Shown: positions 28,055-36,696, counted from the stretch's first letter. The stretch is 64,000 nucleotides of DNA from Candidatus Pantoea gossypiicola (GCF_008632075.1 NZ_VWVM01000001.1:1-64000), one strand, 5' to 3'. The notes: generated by a model not told the origin, from the sequence alone. Numbers and translations: made by a program.

Positions 28055-30361
28055 TTACGGAATGGTGATGGGTTTTGCAAAGTTATCACATTCGATAAGT
28101 TTGCCCTCTCCTGCCATAGCAAGGCCAGCTTTGTAATGGCCTTTAAAGGCGGTGATATCAGCGAATACTTTATATCCCGCATCAACTAAGTTGGATTTGT
28201 TGAAAGCTTTAGCTACATCGGGTCTGGGCGTTTTATCCACAGATACAAAAAACTTTCGTCCTTGATCATCCTGTAGCGTCAGCCATAAGGCTTGTGAAGG
28301 AAGATTTTTTTCTATAGAGAATGCTGCCCACCCCTCGCTCTTTAATCGTTTAACGAAGATATTATCAAGAGTGAAATTTGATAGTTCCAGCTTATCAATG
28401 CTGGCATCACACATGGCAACAGAACTGGTAAGTCCGGCAGGCTTATCAGTTGTAAATCCGGTAACGGCTTTGTCATTGAAATTAACGCCGGGAAGTTGAT
28501 ATGTTTCAAAATGCGCTTTGAATTTTGGTTCAAAATAGTGTTTATCAGTGGTTTCAATCATGACCTCTAAAACACGCGGCCCCTCAAGCGGTAAAGTATC
28601 GAGCAATGGTGAAACCCATATACCACTTTGAGCATTAATGATATTCAGACGATATTTTTTTACCTCTCCATTTGAGAGCCTGTAATTAACATAAAGTACA
28701 GAGCCATGGAAAAATAGATTCTGCAATTTAGCTAAGATTGTTAATTTAAACTGAGGCTTTAATTTTATAAGTGTACTATCAGTACGTGGAACTTTAATCC
28801 ATTCTCCAAAGTTTGCCTCAACATCTACTTTTTTTTCCATGTTCATATCCTGAACATGAAGATTTTTTTTCATCAGCATGACGGGCTTATGATTCAGTGC
28901 AAACATAACGCGGATAGGCTTATAGTTTTTTAAAATAGCCATCGTCGTGAGTGGATCTTCGTTAAGAACATATTTGTCGTCAAAATCGTCAAAAACCCGG
29001 CAATCATTAGAACCACAGGTAATGCTGGCTGTCCATAAAATATACTCAGGTTTATTATTACTTGCATAGAAATCAGCATTCAACTGATCTAAACTTGGTG
29101 TTAATGTCATGTAATTTTGAAATGATGGGCGATGCCAGTAATTTAATTTGTTAGCTATAATATATTCGTTATTGTATGGATAGACGTCAATAGTATTACT
29201 TCCAACTTCAGTAACAATATCCTGAGGCAGCTTGAAATTATGATAGCGCTGAGCTGCACGATCACGGAAACTGATAGAAAAGTCTTCATGAGTATCAAAT
29301 ATTTTAATCACCTTGGCGCCGTCGTATACTGGCATGTTACCTAGATAAAAAAGAAGCAATAAAATTATTGCAGCCAGCAAGCGCATTAACTTATCACCAT
29401 TAATAGCTAATAGTAAAGACAACAGCGCGACGGGCATTATAAAATATGAAATATAATGATCTACTCTTGAAAAACCAATCTTTAAAAAAATAATCAACAG
29501 GCCATTAATAGTGAGCAATAATGCTCGCTGGTTTCTTATAAGATAAAAGTTAAAGAGAATAAAAGTGACAAGAACGACCAAATATGCTTGTTTTTTTACA
29601 TCCACGTCATAATTCATATCAACGGAGTTGCCAAAATTCAACTGTGAATTAATTATTGTATAATTTATAATATTTTTTGAGTCATGGAATATTGCCATAC
29701 CGAATGCAATGTATAGCATCACTGTAACGCTTGTGAAAATCAATAAAGATGAATAATGTCTTTCTAATACCCGAGTTGAGAATAAATAGCTACCTATCGT
29801 AAGAAGCCCAACAACCCCATAAAAAAAACGGAAATAAAACAGAAAAACAACAAGCAACCCTGCCCCAACAAGGAATATTTTTTTATCCCAAAGACTATCC
29901 AGACTATTCTGTCGAAGGTAAACTATAATAAACAAAGGCAAAGTAAAGAATATAGCATAAGCATTATATATTTTTATAAAAACAATATAGATCACTGCTA
30001 AATAAAGCACACTTTTGGCATTAATTGCCACTCGCAACAGTAAAGCCCAGTTCAAAGCACAATAAACGCTTATAAAAAACAATGAAATAAAATAGCTTGT
30101 TTTTGAAAATTGTACTACCGGGCTGCCCTGAAGCCAGTATAACGGCCCATAACTGAATAAAAAATCCTGGTTACCGACAAAAAAATCTGGCAATAGAGTT
30201 GACCACTGTTCCAGTACGCGGTCCAGCGATATAAAAAGTGGTTGCTGATTTATTTCAACAACTATAATCGCAAACATCAGCATAAAAAACTGGCAGAGCT
30301 TGAAAAGCTCTGCCATGGTTTTATTATGATTCAGACCATAAATACGTAATAATGTAAGCAT
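28055..30361 (-). CDS. GT-C-like membrane protein with large C-terminal domain
   Basis: A 768-residue protein not recognised as a named gene. About ten hydrophobic segments occupy residues 20-345. The first large loop carries FFVGNQDFLFSYGPLYW (61-76); acidic residues in this loop are typical of GT-C glycosyltransferases that use polyprenyl-phosphate-linked sugars on the periplasmic face. Residues 350-768 look soluble and strand-rich, with several Cys (for example TCGSNDC and MCDAS) that could form disulphides in the periplasm. It is the last gene of a seven-gene operon, 20 bases after a GT2 gene. Base composition is visibly AT-rich against the flanks. It may add a sugar to O-antigen or another surface polymer, as GtrC proteins do. 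A Wzy-like polymerase is less likely given the soluble domain. Confidence 0.6.
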   Translation of the reverse strand: MLTLLRIYGLNHNKTMAELFKLCQFFMLMFAIIVVEINQQPLFISLDRVLEQWSTLLPDFFVGNQDFLFSYGPLYWLQGSPVVQFSKTSYFISLFFISVYCALNWALLLRVAINAKSVLYLAVIYIVFIKIYNAYAIFFTLPLFIIVYLRQNSLDSLWDKKIFLVGAGLLVVFLFYFRFFYGVVGLLTIGSYLFSTRVLERHYSSLLIFTSVTVMLYIAFGMAIFHDSKNIINYTIINSQLNFGNSVDMNYDVDVKKQAYLVVLVTFILFNFYLIRNQRALLLTINGLLIIFLKIGFSRVDHYISYFIMPVALLSLLLAINGDKLMRLLAAIILLLLFYLGNMPVYDGAKVIKIFDTHEDFSISFRDRAAQRYHNFKLPQDIVTEVGSNTIDVYPYNNEYIIANKLNYWHRPSFQNYMTLTPSLDQLNADFYASNNKPEYILWTASITCGSNDCRVFDDFDDKYVLNEDPLTTMAILKNYKPIRVMFALNHKPVMLMKKNLHVQDMNMEKKVDVEANFGEWIKVPRTDSTLIKLKPQFKLTILAKLQNLFFHGSVLYVNYRLSNGEVKKYRLNIINAQSGIWVSPLLDTLPLEGPRVLEVMIETTDKHYFEPKFKAHFETYQLPGVNFNDKAVTGFTTDKPAGLTSSVAMCDASIDKLELSNFTLDNIFVKRLKSEGWAAFSIEKNLPSQALWLTLQDDQGRKFFVSVDKTPRPDVAKAFNKSNLVDAGYKVFADITAFKGHYKAGLAMAGEGKLIECDNFAKPITIP

Positions 30362-30381
30362 AGTTCAGATCAATTTAACCT

Positions 30382-31200
30382 TTATTTGACATTGTACTTG
30401 CCAAAACATGCAGAAAATAAAATCGACAAAACAGCCCAGTTACCACTGATGGCGCTGATTTTCGTCGGAACCTCGCCTTTTGGATAACGACGAACTGTTG
30501 CGATTTCGATACAGCGGAACCCTAATTTTGGTGCACAGTATGAAAGATAAGCCAGCAATTCGTAAGTCTGAAAAATATTGCGGAACGGCGCTACGCGCGG
30601 ATCGAGGAGCATTTTCCGGCTATAAGCACGAAAGCCCTGCGTTGTATCGGTCCACTTAAAGCCGGAAAAAAGAGAGAGCATCGGTGCATGGATGAAACGA
30701 ATGGCAAAATCGCGTGATGCTGGTGTGTTCTCGGCAACGCCACCTTTAACGAAACGGGATGCCTGAACAAAGTCATAACCCTGTTTTATTGCCTCTATAA
30801 ACTGAGGAATAGCATCCGGGTCGTCTTTATCATTTCCATCAATCGTCACGATACCCTGATAGCCCTGCTCTAAAGCAAAAGCATATCCACAGCGAAGCTG
30901 AGAACTTAATTTTCCCTGACCCGTTTTAAGCAGCAGGCCAGAAACCGAAAGTTGCTGCAACGCGGAGAGTTCAAGTGAACCGTCACGACTGCCACCATCG
31001 ACAATGATAATGTCCGCATAGGTATGGACATTGACCGCCACCATTCGGCTTAACAGATTACGGATGCGTGCCCCTTCGTTGATGACGGGGATGATCACGC
31101 AATAATCATGCTGTTTACCCTGCCATAACTGACGCTCATAAGATGGAACTTCCCAGTCAGTATTTGGTGCATTCAACGAATCGCTCATTCTCTTTTCCAT
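30382..31200 (-). CDS. GT2 glycosyltransferase, DPM1-like
   Basis: A 272-residue cytoplasmic family 2 glycosyltransferase of the dolichol-phosphate-mannose synthase type. Motifs are CVIIPVINEGARI, IIIVDGGSRDGS and the metal-binding TIDGNDKDDPDAIP, followed by QASRFVKGG and TDTTQGFRAYSR. No C-terminal membrane helices are evident, unlike GtrB, though the last 25 residues are fairly hydrophobic. It would transfer a sugar to undecaprenyl phosphate. The gene starts one base after the upstream carrier gene; an alternative ATG lies at 31188 with little to choose between them. Confidence 0.82.
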   Translation of the reverse strand: MEKRMSDSLNAPNTDWEVPSYERQLWQGKQHDYCVIIPVINEGARIRNLLSRMVAVNVHTYADIIIVDGGSRDGSLELSALQQLSVSGLLLKTGQGKLSSQLRCGYAFALEQGYQGIVTIDGNDKDDPDAIPQFIEAIKQGYDFVQASRFVKGGVAENTPASRDFAIRFIHAPMLSLFSGFKWTDTTQGFRAYSRKMLLDPRVAPFRNIFQTYELLAYLSYCAPKLGFRCIEIATVRRYPKGEVPTKISAISGNWAVLSILFSACFGKYNVK

Positions 31201-31201
31201 C

Positions 31202-31558
31202 TCATTTAACTTTTAGGGTAATAAGTACAACACCGGCTATTACCATCAGAATGCCGGCAATAGTGGACCAGTAAACAGGTTCTTTAAATAGCGCGACTGA
31301 CATCAGGGCGACACAGGCAATAGCGCCAGAAGTTAAAACAGGGTGTGCCACATTTAACGGTAAAAATGCCAGTGTTGCGGCATAAAGTAGAAATGCCATG
31401 CCGTAGAGGAATATTCCCAGTAATAGCGGGAAATTACTCAGCACAGCCAGAGGTTCGGACAGGCTGGGAAGCCTGCGTGGAGGCGTCATCGCTAGCTTGA
31501 TCAGCACGCTGGCGGATGCATTACAGGCTATACCCAAAATCAGGATTAACCACTTCAT
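31202..31558 (-). CDS. small EamA/SMR-type membrane carrier, putative lipid-linked sugar flippase
   Basis: A 118-residue protein with four hydrophobic segments (about 2-22, 42-62, 68-88, 95-116), the architecture of small multidrug resistance and ArnE/ArnF-type proteins. The membrane-embedded Glu of drug exporters (EmrE Glu14) is not present in GIACNASASVLIK, arguing against drug export. It overlaps the preceding isomerase gene by four bases and is followed by a GT2 gene, a setting that suggests flipping of an undecaprenyl-phosphate sugar. The flippase role is inferred from context. Confidence 0.7.
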   Translation of the reverse strand: MKWLILILGIACNASASVLIKLAMTPPRRLPSLSEPLAVLSNFPLLLGIFLYGMAFLLYAATLAFLPLNVAHPVLTSGAIACVALMSVALFKEPVYWSTIAGILMVIAGVVLITLKVK

Positions 31559-32388
31559 GAAGCATCTCCCGACAAATTCCGATAGTGTTTCGTCACAAAT
31601 GAGAGCGACTCGTCAATGGTCGCCAGGGCTTTCTCATTTTTGGGCACCAGCATCTCGATAGTAGCGATATGCTGCGGAACCAAACGTTTTAACACAGCCG
31701 CGACGTCAGCATGATTCACATCACTCAGTCCCAGCGGAATAAGGTTCGGTTCACTAAGATGTACGTGCCCGATAATATCCTGATTATCACTTATTACCTG
31801 GGCTACATTTTCGTGATTAATTGCAATGGCTCCAGTGTCCAGTTGCATTTTTATTGCGGAATGATTGATTAGTCTGACCATCTCAGCAGTCTCTGCGCTA
31901 TCGGTCATAAAGTTAGCGCCATAACAAGCCGGATTGGGCTCCAGACAGATAACAACCCCTTCCTGACGGGCAATGTCACCTAAAAGTGTGAAGAAGTGGT
32001 GGGCAATCGCGCGCGTCTCTTCATCGCTGATATCCGGGCGGTAACGATTTCTAGGCGACCCGAACACCAGACGCGTTATACCTAATCCCGCCGCAACATG
32101 GCTCACTGCCTGCAAATGTTCCAGCATTTTTTGCTGAACAGACTGCTCATCAAACAGGTTTAAACCCTGAGTGCCAAACAGGAGTGATTGCATCCCGATA
32201 AGAGAGATTCCCTGCGATTCCCAGTAATTGCGAACGGTAAGAATGTCTTTATCACTTACTATTTTTGGGTCAGGAAAATATTTTCCAGGCGCAATATCAA
32301 TAGCACGGATTTGATGGCGCTGAAGAAGTGAGCACATGGCGTCATCATCTTTAATGTCCCAAGCGATATTCGAAATGGAAATATTCAT
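31555..32388 (-). CDS. sugar phosphate isomerase/epimerase-like TIM-barrel protein
   Basis: A 277-residue AP-endonuclease-2/xylose-isomerase-like TIM barrel. Candidate metal ligands follow the family order: Glu in VICLEPNPACYG, Asp in MQLDTGAIAI, His in GHVHLSEPNL and Glu in IATIEMLVP. The start ISISNIAWD is also typical. It would isomerise or epimerise a sugar or sugar-derived intermediate in the cytoplasm, but the substrate is unknown. It overlaps both its neighbours by four bases, so it is tightly coupled to the NAD epimerase-like gene and the carrier gene. Confidence 0.8.
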   Translation of the reverse strand: MNISISNIAWDIKDDDAMCSLLQRHQIRAIDIAPGKYFPDPKIVSDKDILTVRNYWESQGISLIGMQSLLFGTQGLNLFDEQSVQQKMLEHLQAVSHVAAGLGITRLVFGSPRNRYRPDISDEETRAIAHHFFTLLGDIARQEGVVICLEPNPACYGANFMTDSAETAEMVRLINHSAIKMQLDTGAIAINHENVAQVISDNQDIIGHVHLSEPNLIPLGLSDVNHADVAAVLKRLVPQHIATIEMLVPKNEKALATIDESLSFVTKHYRNLSGDAS

Positions 32389-33164
32389 TCTGCTTTCTTT
32401 CCTGCTTCGGATTGAGCATAGGCACGAACAGACATCAGTGATTCACGGTAGCTATATTGATAATCTTTACCGTCTGTAAACAGGTAAGCGTAGCAGCTTT
32501 TCATATCATAGTGTCCGGGCTGCTGTTGCACATGATTTTCGAACTCAAAGCCGAATCCGTATCTGGCCACGTCTGAAACACTGACTGGTGCGGCGGTAAG
32601 GTGTAAAAGCCTGATGTCATTTTTCAATGCAATTTCAATGTCATACCAAAGGTTAATCATCGGATAGAACTGAAAAACACCACGGCTTTCAATTTGATTA
32701 AGATTATTATTATTCAGAAAATCGTAAATAATGTTTTTCTTCAAGCCGGGGCCAACCAGGCCTGGCAGACGTACGATTAAGACATCCGGGAAATGCTGGC
32801 TGACGAACTGCTCAAGATAGTAGCGATGTAAGCCGTAAGCATGCAATCCATCTGTTTCCACACACGTATTTTCGTCAACATTTACAGGCGTTTTGAAAAC
32901 ATCCACCGTGCTGATTAAAATGAATTTTTCACAGGTCAGAGTTTTCAGTTTTTCAATCAGGCTTTCAATAAGCTTAAGATCGTTTTCAGGCTCTTTATTT
33001 GCCAGCCATTTCTGCGCAGGCGCAGCCGCACAGACGACGGTTCCAAAAGACTGGCCGATTATTTCATCAATATTTGTTGAGCGGTAAAGTGAGTCAAACT
33101 GACGCTGTCTGAGCAGCGTCTGACCGACAAAACCTGAAAAGCCAATAAGTGCGTCCATCTTCAT
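32385..33164 (-). CDS. short NAD-dependent epimerase/dehydratase-like protein, atypical active site
   Basis: A 259-residue Rossmann protein related to extended short-chain dehydrogenases. The dinucleotide motif is GFSGFVG (8-14), followed by a conserved-looking ILISTVDVF strand (82-90). At the usual catalytic YxxxK position it has YGLHR (110-114), so Lys is replaced by Arg. The protein is short because the substrate-binding C-terminal domain is reduced. It may reduce or epimerise a nucleotide- or lipid-linked sugar, or may have lost classical activity. It lies in the middle of the seven-gene operon. Confidence 0.75.
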   Translation of the reverse strand: MKMDALIGFSGFVGQTLLRQRQFDSLYRSTNIDEIIGQSFGTVVCAAAPAQKWLANKEPENDLKLIESLIEKLKTLTCEKFILISTVDVFKTPVNVDENTCVETDGLHAYGLHRYYLEQFVSQHFPDVLIVRLPGLVGPGLKKNIIYDFLNNNNLNQIESRGVFQFYPMINLWYDIEIALKNDIRLLHLTAAPVSVSDVARYGFGFEFENHVQQQPGHYDMKSCYAYLFTDGKDYQYSYRESLMSVRAYAQSEAGKKAE

Positions 33165-33173
33165 CTCCAGAAT

Positions 33174-34178
33174 TTATTTATCGCGTCCGGTCTGAACATT
33201 GTTAGGTTCATGCATTAGCGAAGTCTCAAGAACATTGACCCGATCTACATTGACCATGACATCACTATTACGCTCATAAACGACTGCATAGCCTGCCTGG
33301 GCGCTGTTTTCATCCAGCATTCTCCCCAGATATTCGCCAAAAAATGCCATCATGACGAACTGGATAATAAACATGACGGACATGAAAAGAATGGTGGTAG
33401 TCCAGCCTTCAACAACATGGCCATTAATCAGGTGGATCAGCACGCTATAACAGGCGAACAGTAACCCTGCTACGCTGCCAAAGAAGCCAAGCATGGACAT
33501 CCAGCGTAAAGGGCGTGCCGAGTTAAATACCATCAGACGAAGTAAACGTCGTAAGGATTCAATGATTTTTGCACCTTCATTTTCTTTTACAGGCATGTAA
33601 TTGAAAGCTGAGGCGGTGTACCCGGTTTTTTGAATACGTAAATAAAACTGATGGTGAAATTTACCAATGCGGGTCACGGCGTTCACGGCTCTGCGGCTTA
33701 AACAACGCAGGCTGGTTGAGTTAGCCGGAATATCGTAATCTATCGTGCGTAATGCCACATTCATCATTTTACGAATGAGGCTATAGCGCAGGGAGCGGGC
33801 TTTGTTTGTTACACCGATAACGATATCGCTTCCTGCACGGCATTGCTCAACGATTTGATGCACAACGTCAACGGGATCAGAAACAGGATTCCACAAGACA
33901 ACAAAGTCACCAATCGCGTTTTCCAGACCAGCGGCGAGCGCAACGTCATGGTAAACCGGGCTGGAAAGGAGAATGATTCGCACACAGTTGATATCTTTCA
34001 GAATGCGATCTTCAATTTGTGCATTGGTAGAATTAACGCCGGGAACGACAACGACAATTTCATAATCGCTGTAGCTTTCATCCAGCGTCAAGCTTAACTT
34101 TTTAAGAGGTTCATAAACCTCTTCGAGATGACCATATATAACGGTAACGACAGAAACAAAAGATTCACTTTTTATCAT
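33174..34178 (-). CDS. GtrB-like membrane GT2 with degenerate Asp motifs
   Basis: A 334-residue protein with a GT-A domain and two C-terminal membrane helices (about 232-250 and 262-285) ending FFGEYLGRMLDEN, exactly the layout of GtrB/bactoprenol glycosyltransferases. The motifs that should bind nucleotide sugar are altered: the usual DDGSTD position reads VVVPGVNSTN (44-52) and the usual DADLQDP position reads WNPVSDP (96-102). It could be an atypical transferase or a structural partner of the second GT2 gene. It starts two bases after the FAD oxidoreductase gene. Confidence 0.78.
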   Translation of the reverse strand: MIKSESFVSVVTVIYGHLEEVYEPLKKLSLTLDESYSDYEIVVVVPGVNSTNAQIEDRILKDINCVRIILLSSPVYHDVALAAGLENAIGDFVVLWNPVSDPVDVVHQIVEQCRAGSDIVIGVTNKARSLRYSLIRKMMNVALRTIDYDIPANSTSLRCLSRRAVNAVTRIGKFHHQFYLRIQKTGYTASAFNYMPVKENEGAKIIESLRRLLRLMVFNSARPLRWMSMLGFFGSVAGLLFACYSVLIHLINGHVVEGWTTTILFMSVMFIIQFVMMAFFGEYLGRMLDENSAQAGYAVVYERNSDVMVNVDRVNVLETSLMHEPNNVQTGRDK

Positions 34179-34180
34179 TT

Positions 34181-35299
34181 TTAGTTCAACTCAATCAGCC
34201 GCTCAATTTCTTGCAAGACATCATAAACGTTATCGATTTTTCCACCCATGATGCAATGCAATCCCTTCAGACCGTGGTTTTTACGGAAAAGGATGGGTCT
34301 AGAATCATCACTGTCACTGCGAGGCAGAATAGTTTTAACTTCCCAGATAGACCGCTTATATTTACATTCACTCAATGCAGGCACATAACGCTGTGCATCG
34401 CGAATCATATGTCCCCAGGCAGACTGACGTGAATATTCATCATATTTTCCATGGGAGTCTTCATAAGGATTGTCCGCATCATCACGCCATTGATGATGCG
34501 GCGTGTAGCGGACGTGACTAAAGGAGTGCAGTTGTGCTGAAGGAAAAGGCATCACAGAAAAGAACGGCCCGCACATTACCGTCAATCCCATTTTCCTGAA
34601 TTCGTCAGGAACGTCGACCAGACACATTTCAGTCATTTCATGACGCAATGGAATGAGTTCAAGACCGGAACTGTTTAGTAAGTAGTTGATTCGTGAGTAA
34701 GTACAGTTGAAAAGGTGATCTGCATAGACGATGTCTTGCCCGCCTGAGACAGTGACAGCAAGCTTTAGCCCGTCATTGTATGACCAGACTTTTTCAACGA
34801 CCGCATCCGTGATGACGCGTACCCCGGCCTCTGAAAGGCGATCAATCATGATATCGCGTAATTTGAATGAGTCGAAAGCATACTCTGTAGTGGTGAAAAT
34901 AGTATCAATTAAAGCCGGATTAACCATTTTAGTCACAGAAGCTGGGGCTTCTTCGCAGTCTGCTCCAATGCGCTGACAAAAGCGCCTAAACTGCTCACCC
35001 GTCACTTTGCTCAGTGAGCCTGCAATCAGATAATATTTTTCAAACTCATCATCTATACAATCACGAAATTCATTAACAAATCGCGGGAAAGATAAACGAG
35101 AACGCAGGGCAGTAAGAATACTGCGCGGGTAATGATAACCGTTGTGCACGCGGGCCTGGTTAACATAAGAGGCGCGGGACATCAGGTGTTGGCTTTTTTC
35201 ATAAACAGTTACGCTGCAACCGCGAAGCGCAAGTTGCTCTGCCAGATACAAGCCAAAAAAACCTCCCCCCGCGATAGCTATATTCTTCTGAGCCAACAT
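34181..35299 (-). CDS. FAD-dependent oxidoreductase, DAO family
   Basis: A 372-residue flavoprotein with an N-terminal dinucleotide fold IAIAGGGFFGLYLAEQLALRG and an early conserved segment MSRASYVNQARVHNGYHYPRS (split: residues about 40-60) that I associate with oxidoreductases of surface-glycan loci. Fold resemblance to UDP-galactopyranose mutase and D-amino acid oxidase is possible. It is the first gene of the operon; GGAGA precedes the ATG. It probably oxidises or rearranges a sugar intermediate. The exact reaction cannot be read from the sequence. Confidence 0.75.
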   Translation of the reverse strand: MLAQKNIAIAGGGFFGLYLAEQLALRGCSVTVYEKSQHLMSRASYVNQARVHNGYHYPRSILTALRSRLSFPRFVNEFRDCIDDEFEKYYLIAGSLSKVTGEQFRRFCQRIGADCEEAPASVTKMVNPALIDTIFTTTEYAFDSFKLRDIMIDRLSEAGVRVITDAVVEKVWSYNDGLKLAVTVSGGQDIVYADHLFNCTYSRINYLLNSSGLELIPLRHEMTEMCLVDVPDEFRKMGLTVMCGPFFSVMPFPSAQLHSFSHVRYTPHHQWRDDADNPYEDSHGKYDEYSRQSAWGHMIRDAQRYVPALSECKYKRSIWEVKTILPRSDSDDSRPILFRKNHGLKGLHCIMGGKIDNVYDVLQEIERLIELN

Positions 35300-35641
35300 C
35301 CGCTATCTCCAAATTTCACCCAAAATCAAGGCCGCCAGCTCCGGCCCAAAGCGAAGAACTGTTATTTTTCTTACATAATCTGAACGTCGGCGATGATACT
35401 GAAAATGAAATCTCAGGGAAAGGTTAAGCTAACTAATTTTTTGCCGTTACCGTTTACGTAAAAGTCTCGCCAGTCTCTTCTCATCAGCGTCTGTAACAGG
35501 ATTCGGCATCAACATTCATGACGCTGGCTGCGGAATTTTATGGTTAACATTTCTTATAAACATTAATAACAGTAAATGCCCCGACCTCTAATAATGACTT
35601 TTCGTTTATCAGGGGCCGGTGGCTCCTGTTCAGGTACTTTA
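35300..35641. other. intergenic region upstream of the glycan operon
   Basis: This 342-base AT-rich gap between yeeZ and the seven-gene operon, both on the minus strand, must hold the operon promoter. I see no JUMPstart/ops element here, no gene and no mobile-element end. An imperfect GC palindrome at about 35609-35629 may end yeeZ transcription, although it lacks a T-run. Confidence 0.5.
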
Positions 35642-36469
35642 TTACTCCAGCGGCATCTTCACCGGATCGTCATAGCGATACTCAAACCCGAGTTCGTTAC
35701 AGATACGCGACCCATCAATCAGCTTGCCGCTGTCTTTTACGGTTTCTGGCGCGAACTGCGGCGGCTGCAGACCAAGCTGGCGCGTCACTGCGGGATAGAA
35801 GGTGTCGCGCGTCGGATGTTTTGGCGCACTCAGGTTGTAAACCCTTCCCCCTTTTGGCAACTGCAGCAGCAGTGTAATTGCCTCGACCACGTCATCCAGA
35901 TGCACCAGATTCACGCCCTGCGAGCCATTCGCCACATCCTGCTTACCGGCCAGGAAGCGACCCGGATGGCGCTTTGGCCCGACCAGACCGGACAGACGCA
36001 CAATATCCACGCTGGTCCCTGGCAGATCGTGCAGCCAGCTCTCCAGCTTGACCAGCGTTTTACCGGCTACCGTTTCGGCGGTCAGCGGGCTGTTTTCCCG
36101 TTTAATACCAGAGCTGCCACCATAGACTGACGTTGAGCTGGTAAAGATGATGCGCGGCACTTTATACACCAGTGCGGTATCCACCACATTCTGCACCGCC
36201 TGCAGATAAGCTTCACCGCCTTCCGCAGTACGGCTGGCAGGTAACGTGACAATCAATGCATCGACGTTAAAGAGCGGCTCGATATCGTCAGCATCGCACA
36301 GCAGTTCCGGCGTCAGTTCCAGCTGGAACGCCTCAATGCCGCAGCGGCGTGCGGCTTCAACTCCGTCTGGCGTGGTTTTGCTGCCGGTGACCTGCCAGCC
36401 TCGCGCCGTTAACGCCGTGGCCAGCGGCATACCCAGCCAGCCCAGTCCCACAATCGCGACCTTCTTCAT
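35642..36469 (-). CDS. yeeZ: YeeZ, NAD(P)-binding SDR-family protein
   Basis: A 275-residue protein matching E. coli YeeZ (274 residues). The Rossmann motif VAIVGLGWLGMPLA opens the protein, with TPELLCDADDIEP and IIFTSSTSVYGGSSG following. It is an atypical short-chain dehydrogenase of unknown substrate, presumably cytoplasmic. It lies divergently next to the his operon, as in E. coli. Confidence 0.93.
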   Translation of the reverse strand: MKKVAIVGLGWLGMPLATALTARGWQVTGSKTTPDGVEAARRCGIEAFQLELTPELLCDADDIEPLFNVDALIVTLPASRTAEGGEAYLQAVQNVVDTALVYKVPRIIFTSSTSVYGGSSGIKRENSPLTAETVAGKTLVKLESWLHDLPGTSVDIVRLSGLVGPKRHPGRFLAGKQDVANGSQGVNLVHLDDVVEAITLLLQLPKGGRVYNLSAPKHPTRDTFYPAVTRQLGLQPPQFAPETVKDSGKLIDGSRICNELGFEYRYDDPVKMPLE

Positions 36470-36579
36470 TTTGACTCCTGACGTGAAACATCAACCCTGA
36501 CTTCACCGTAGTTTGCCCCCGGATTGCAAACCACAACAACCTGTTTCAGCGCTTTCCGAATCGCCTGTTTAAAAAAGTG

Positions 36580-36608
36580 TTGCCAAGTGCTGCCATCTTC
36601 GCTAGGTT
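36580..36608 (+). promoter_or_regulatory. his operon promoter
   Basis: TTGCCA at 36580-36585 and TAGGTT at 36603-36608 are separated by 17 bases. TAGGTT is also the -10 element I recall for the Salmonella/E. coli his promoter. The leader peptide begins about 40 bases downstream. Confidence 0.75.
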
Positions 36609-36648
36609 AAACCCCACAAATGAATACGCATTCATCGACGAGATTATT

Positions 36649-36696
36649 ATGACACGCGTTCAGTTCAACCATCATCACCACCATCATCCTGACTAG
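36649..36696 (+). CDS. hisL: his operon leader peptide HisL
   Basis: A 15-codon peptide, MTRVQFNHHHHHHPD, with six consecutive His codons. Ribosome stalling at these codons when charged His-tRNA is scarce allows transcription to continue into hisG. E. coli HisL has seven His codons (from memory), so this leader is one shorter. The downstream stem-loops and terminator complete the attenuator. Confidence 0.95.
   Translation: MTRVQFNHHHHHHPD

Noticed and set aside
28055..30361. Wzy-type O-antigen polymerase
   Set aside because: The protein has many membrane helices, but over half is a soluble strand-rich region and the operon holds GtrB-like and carrier genes, which fits a GT-C decorating enzyme better.
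31202..31558. Drug efflux pump of the EmrE type
   Set aside because: The key membrane Glu is absent and the gene overlaps sugar-metabolism genes.
35300..35641. A second JUMPstart/ops element upstream of the 28-35 kb operon
   Set aside because: No GGCGGTAGCGTG or close variant is present in this gap; the only ops element is at 61878-61889.
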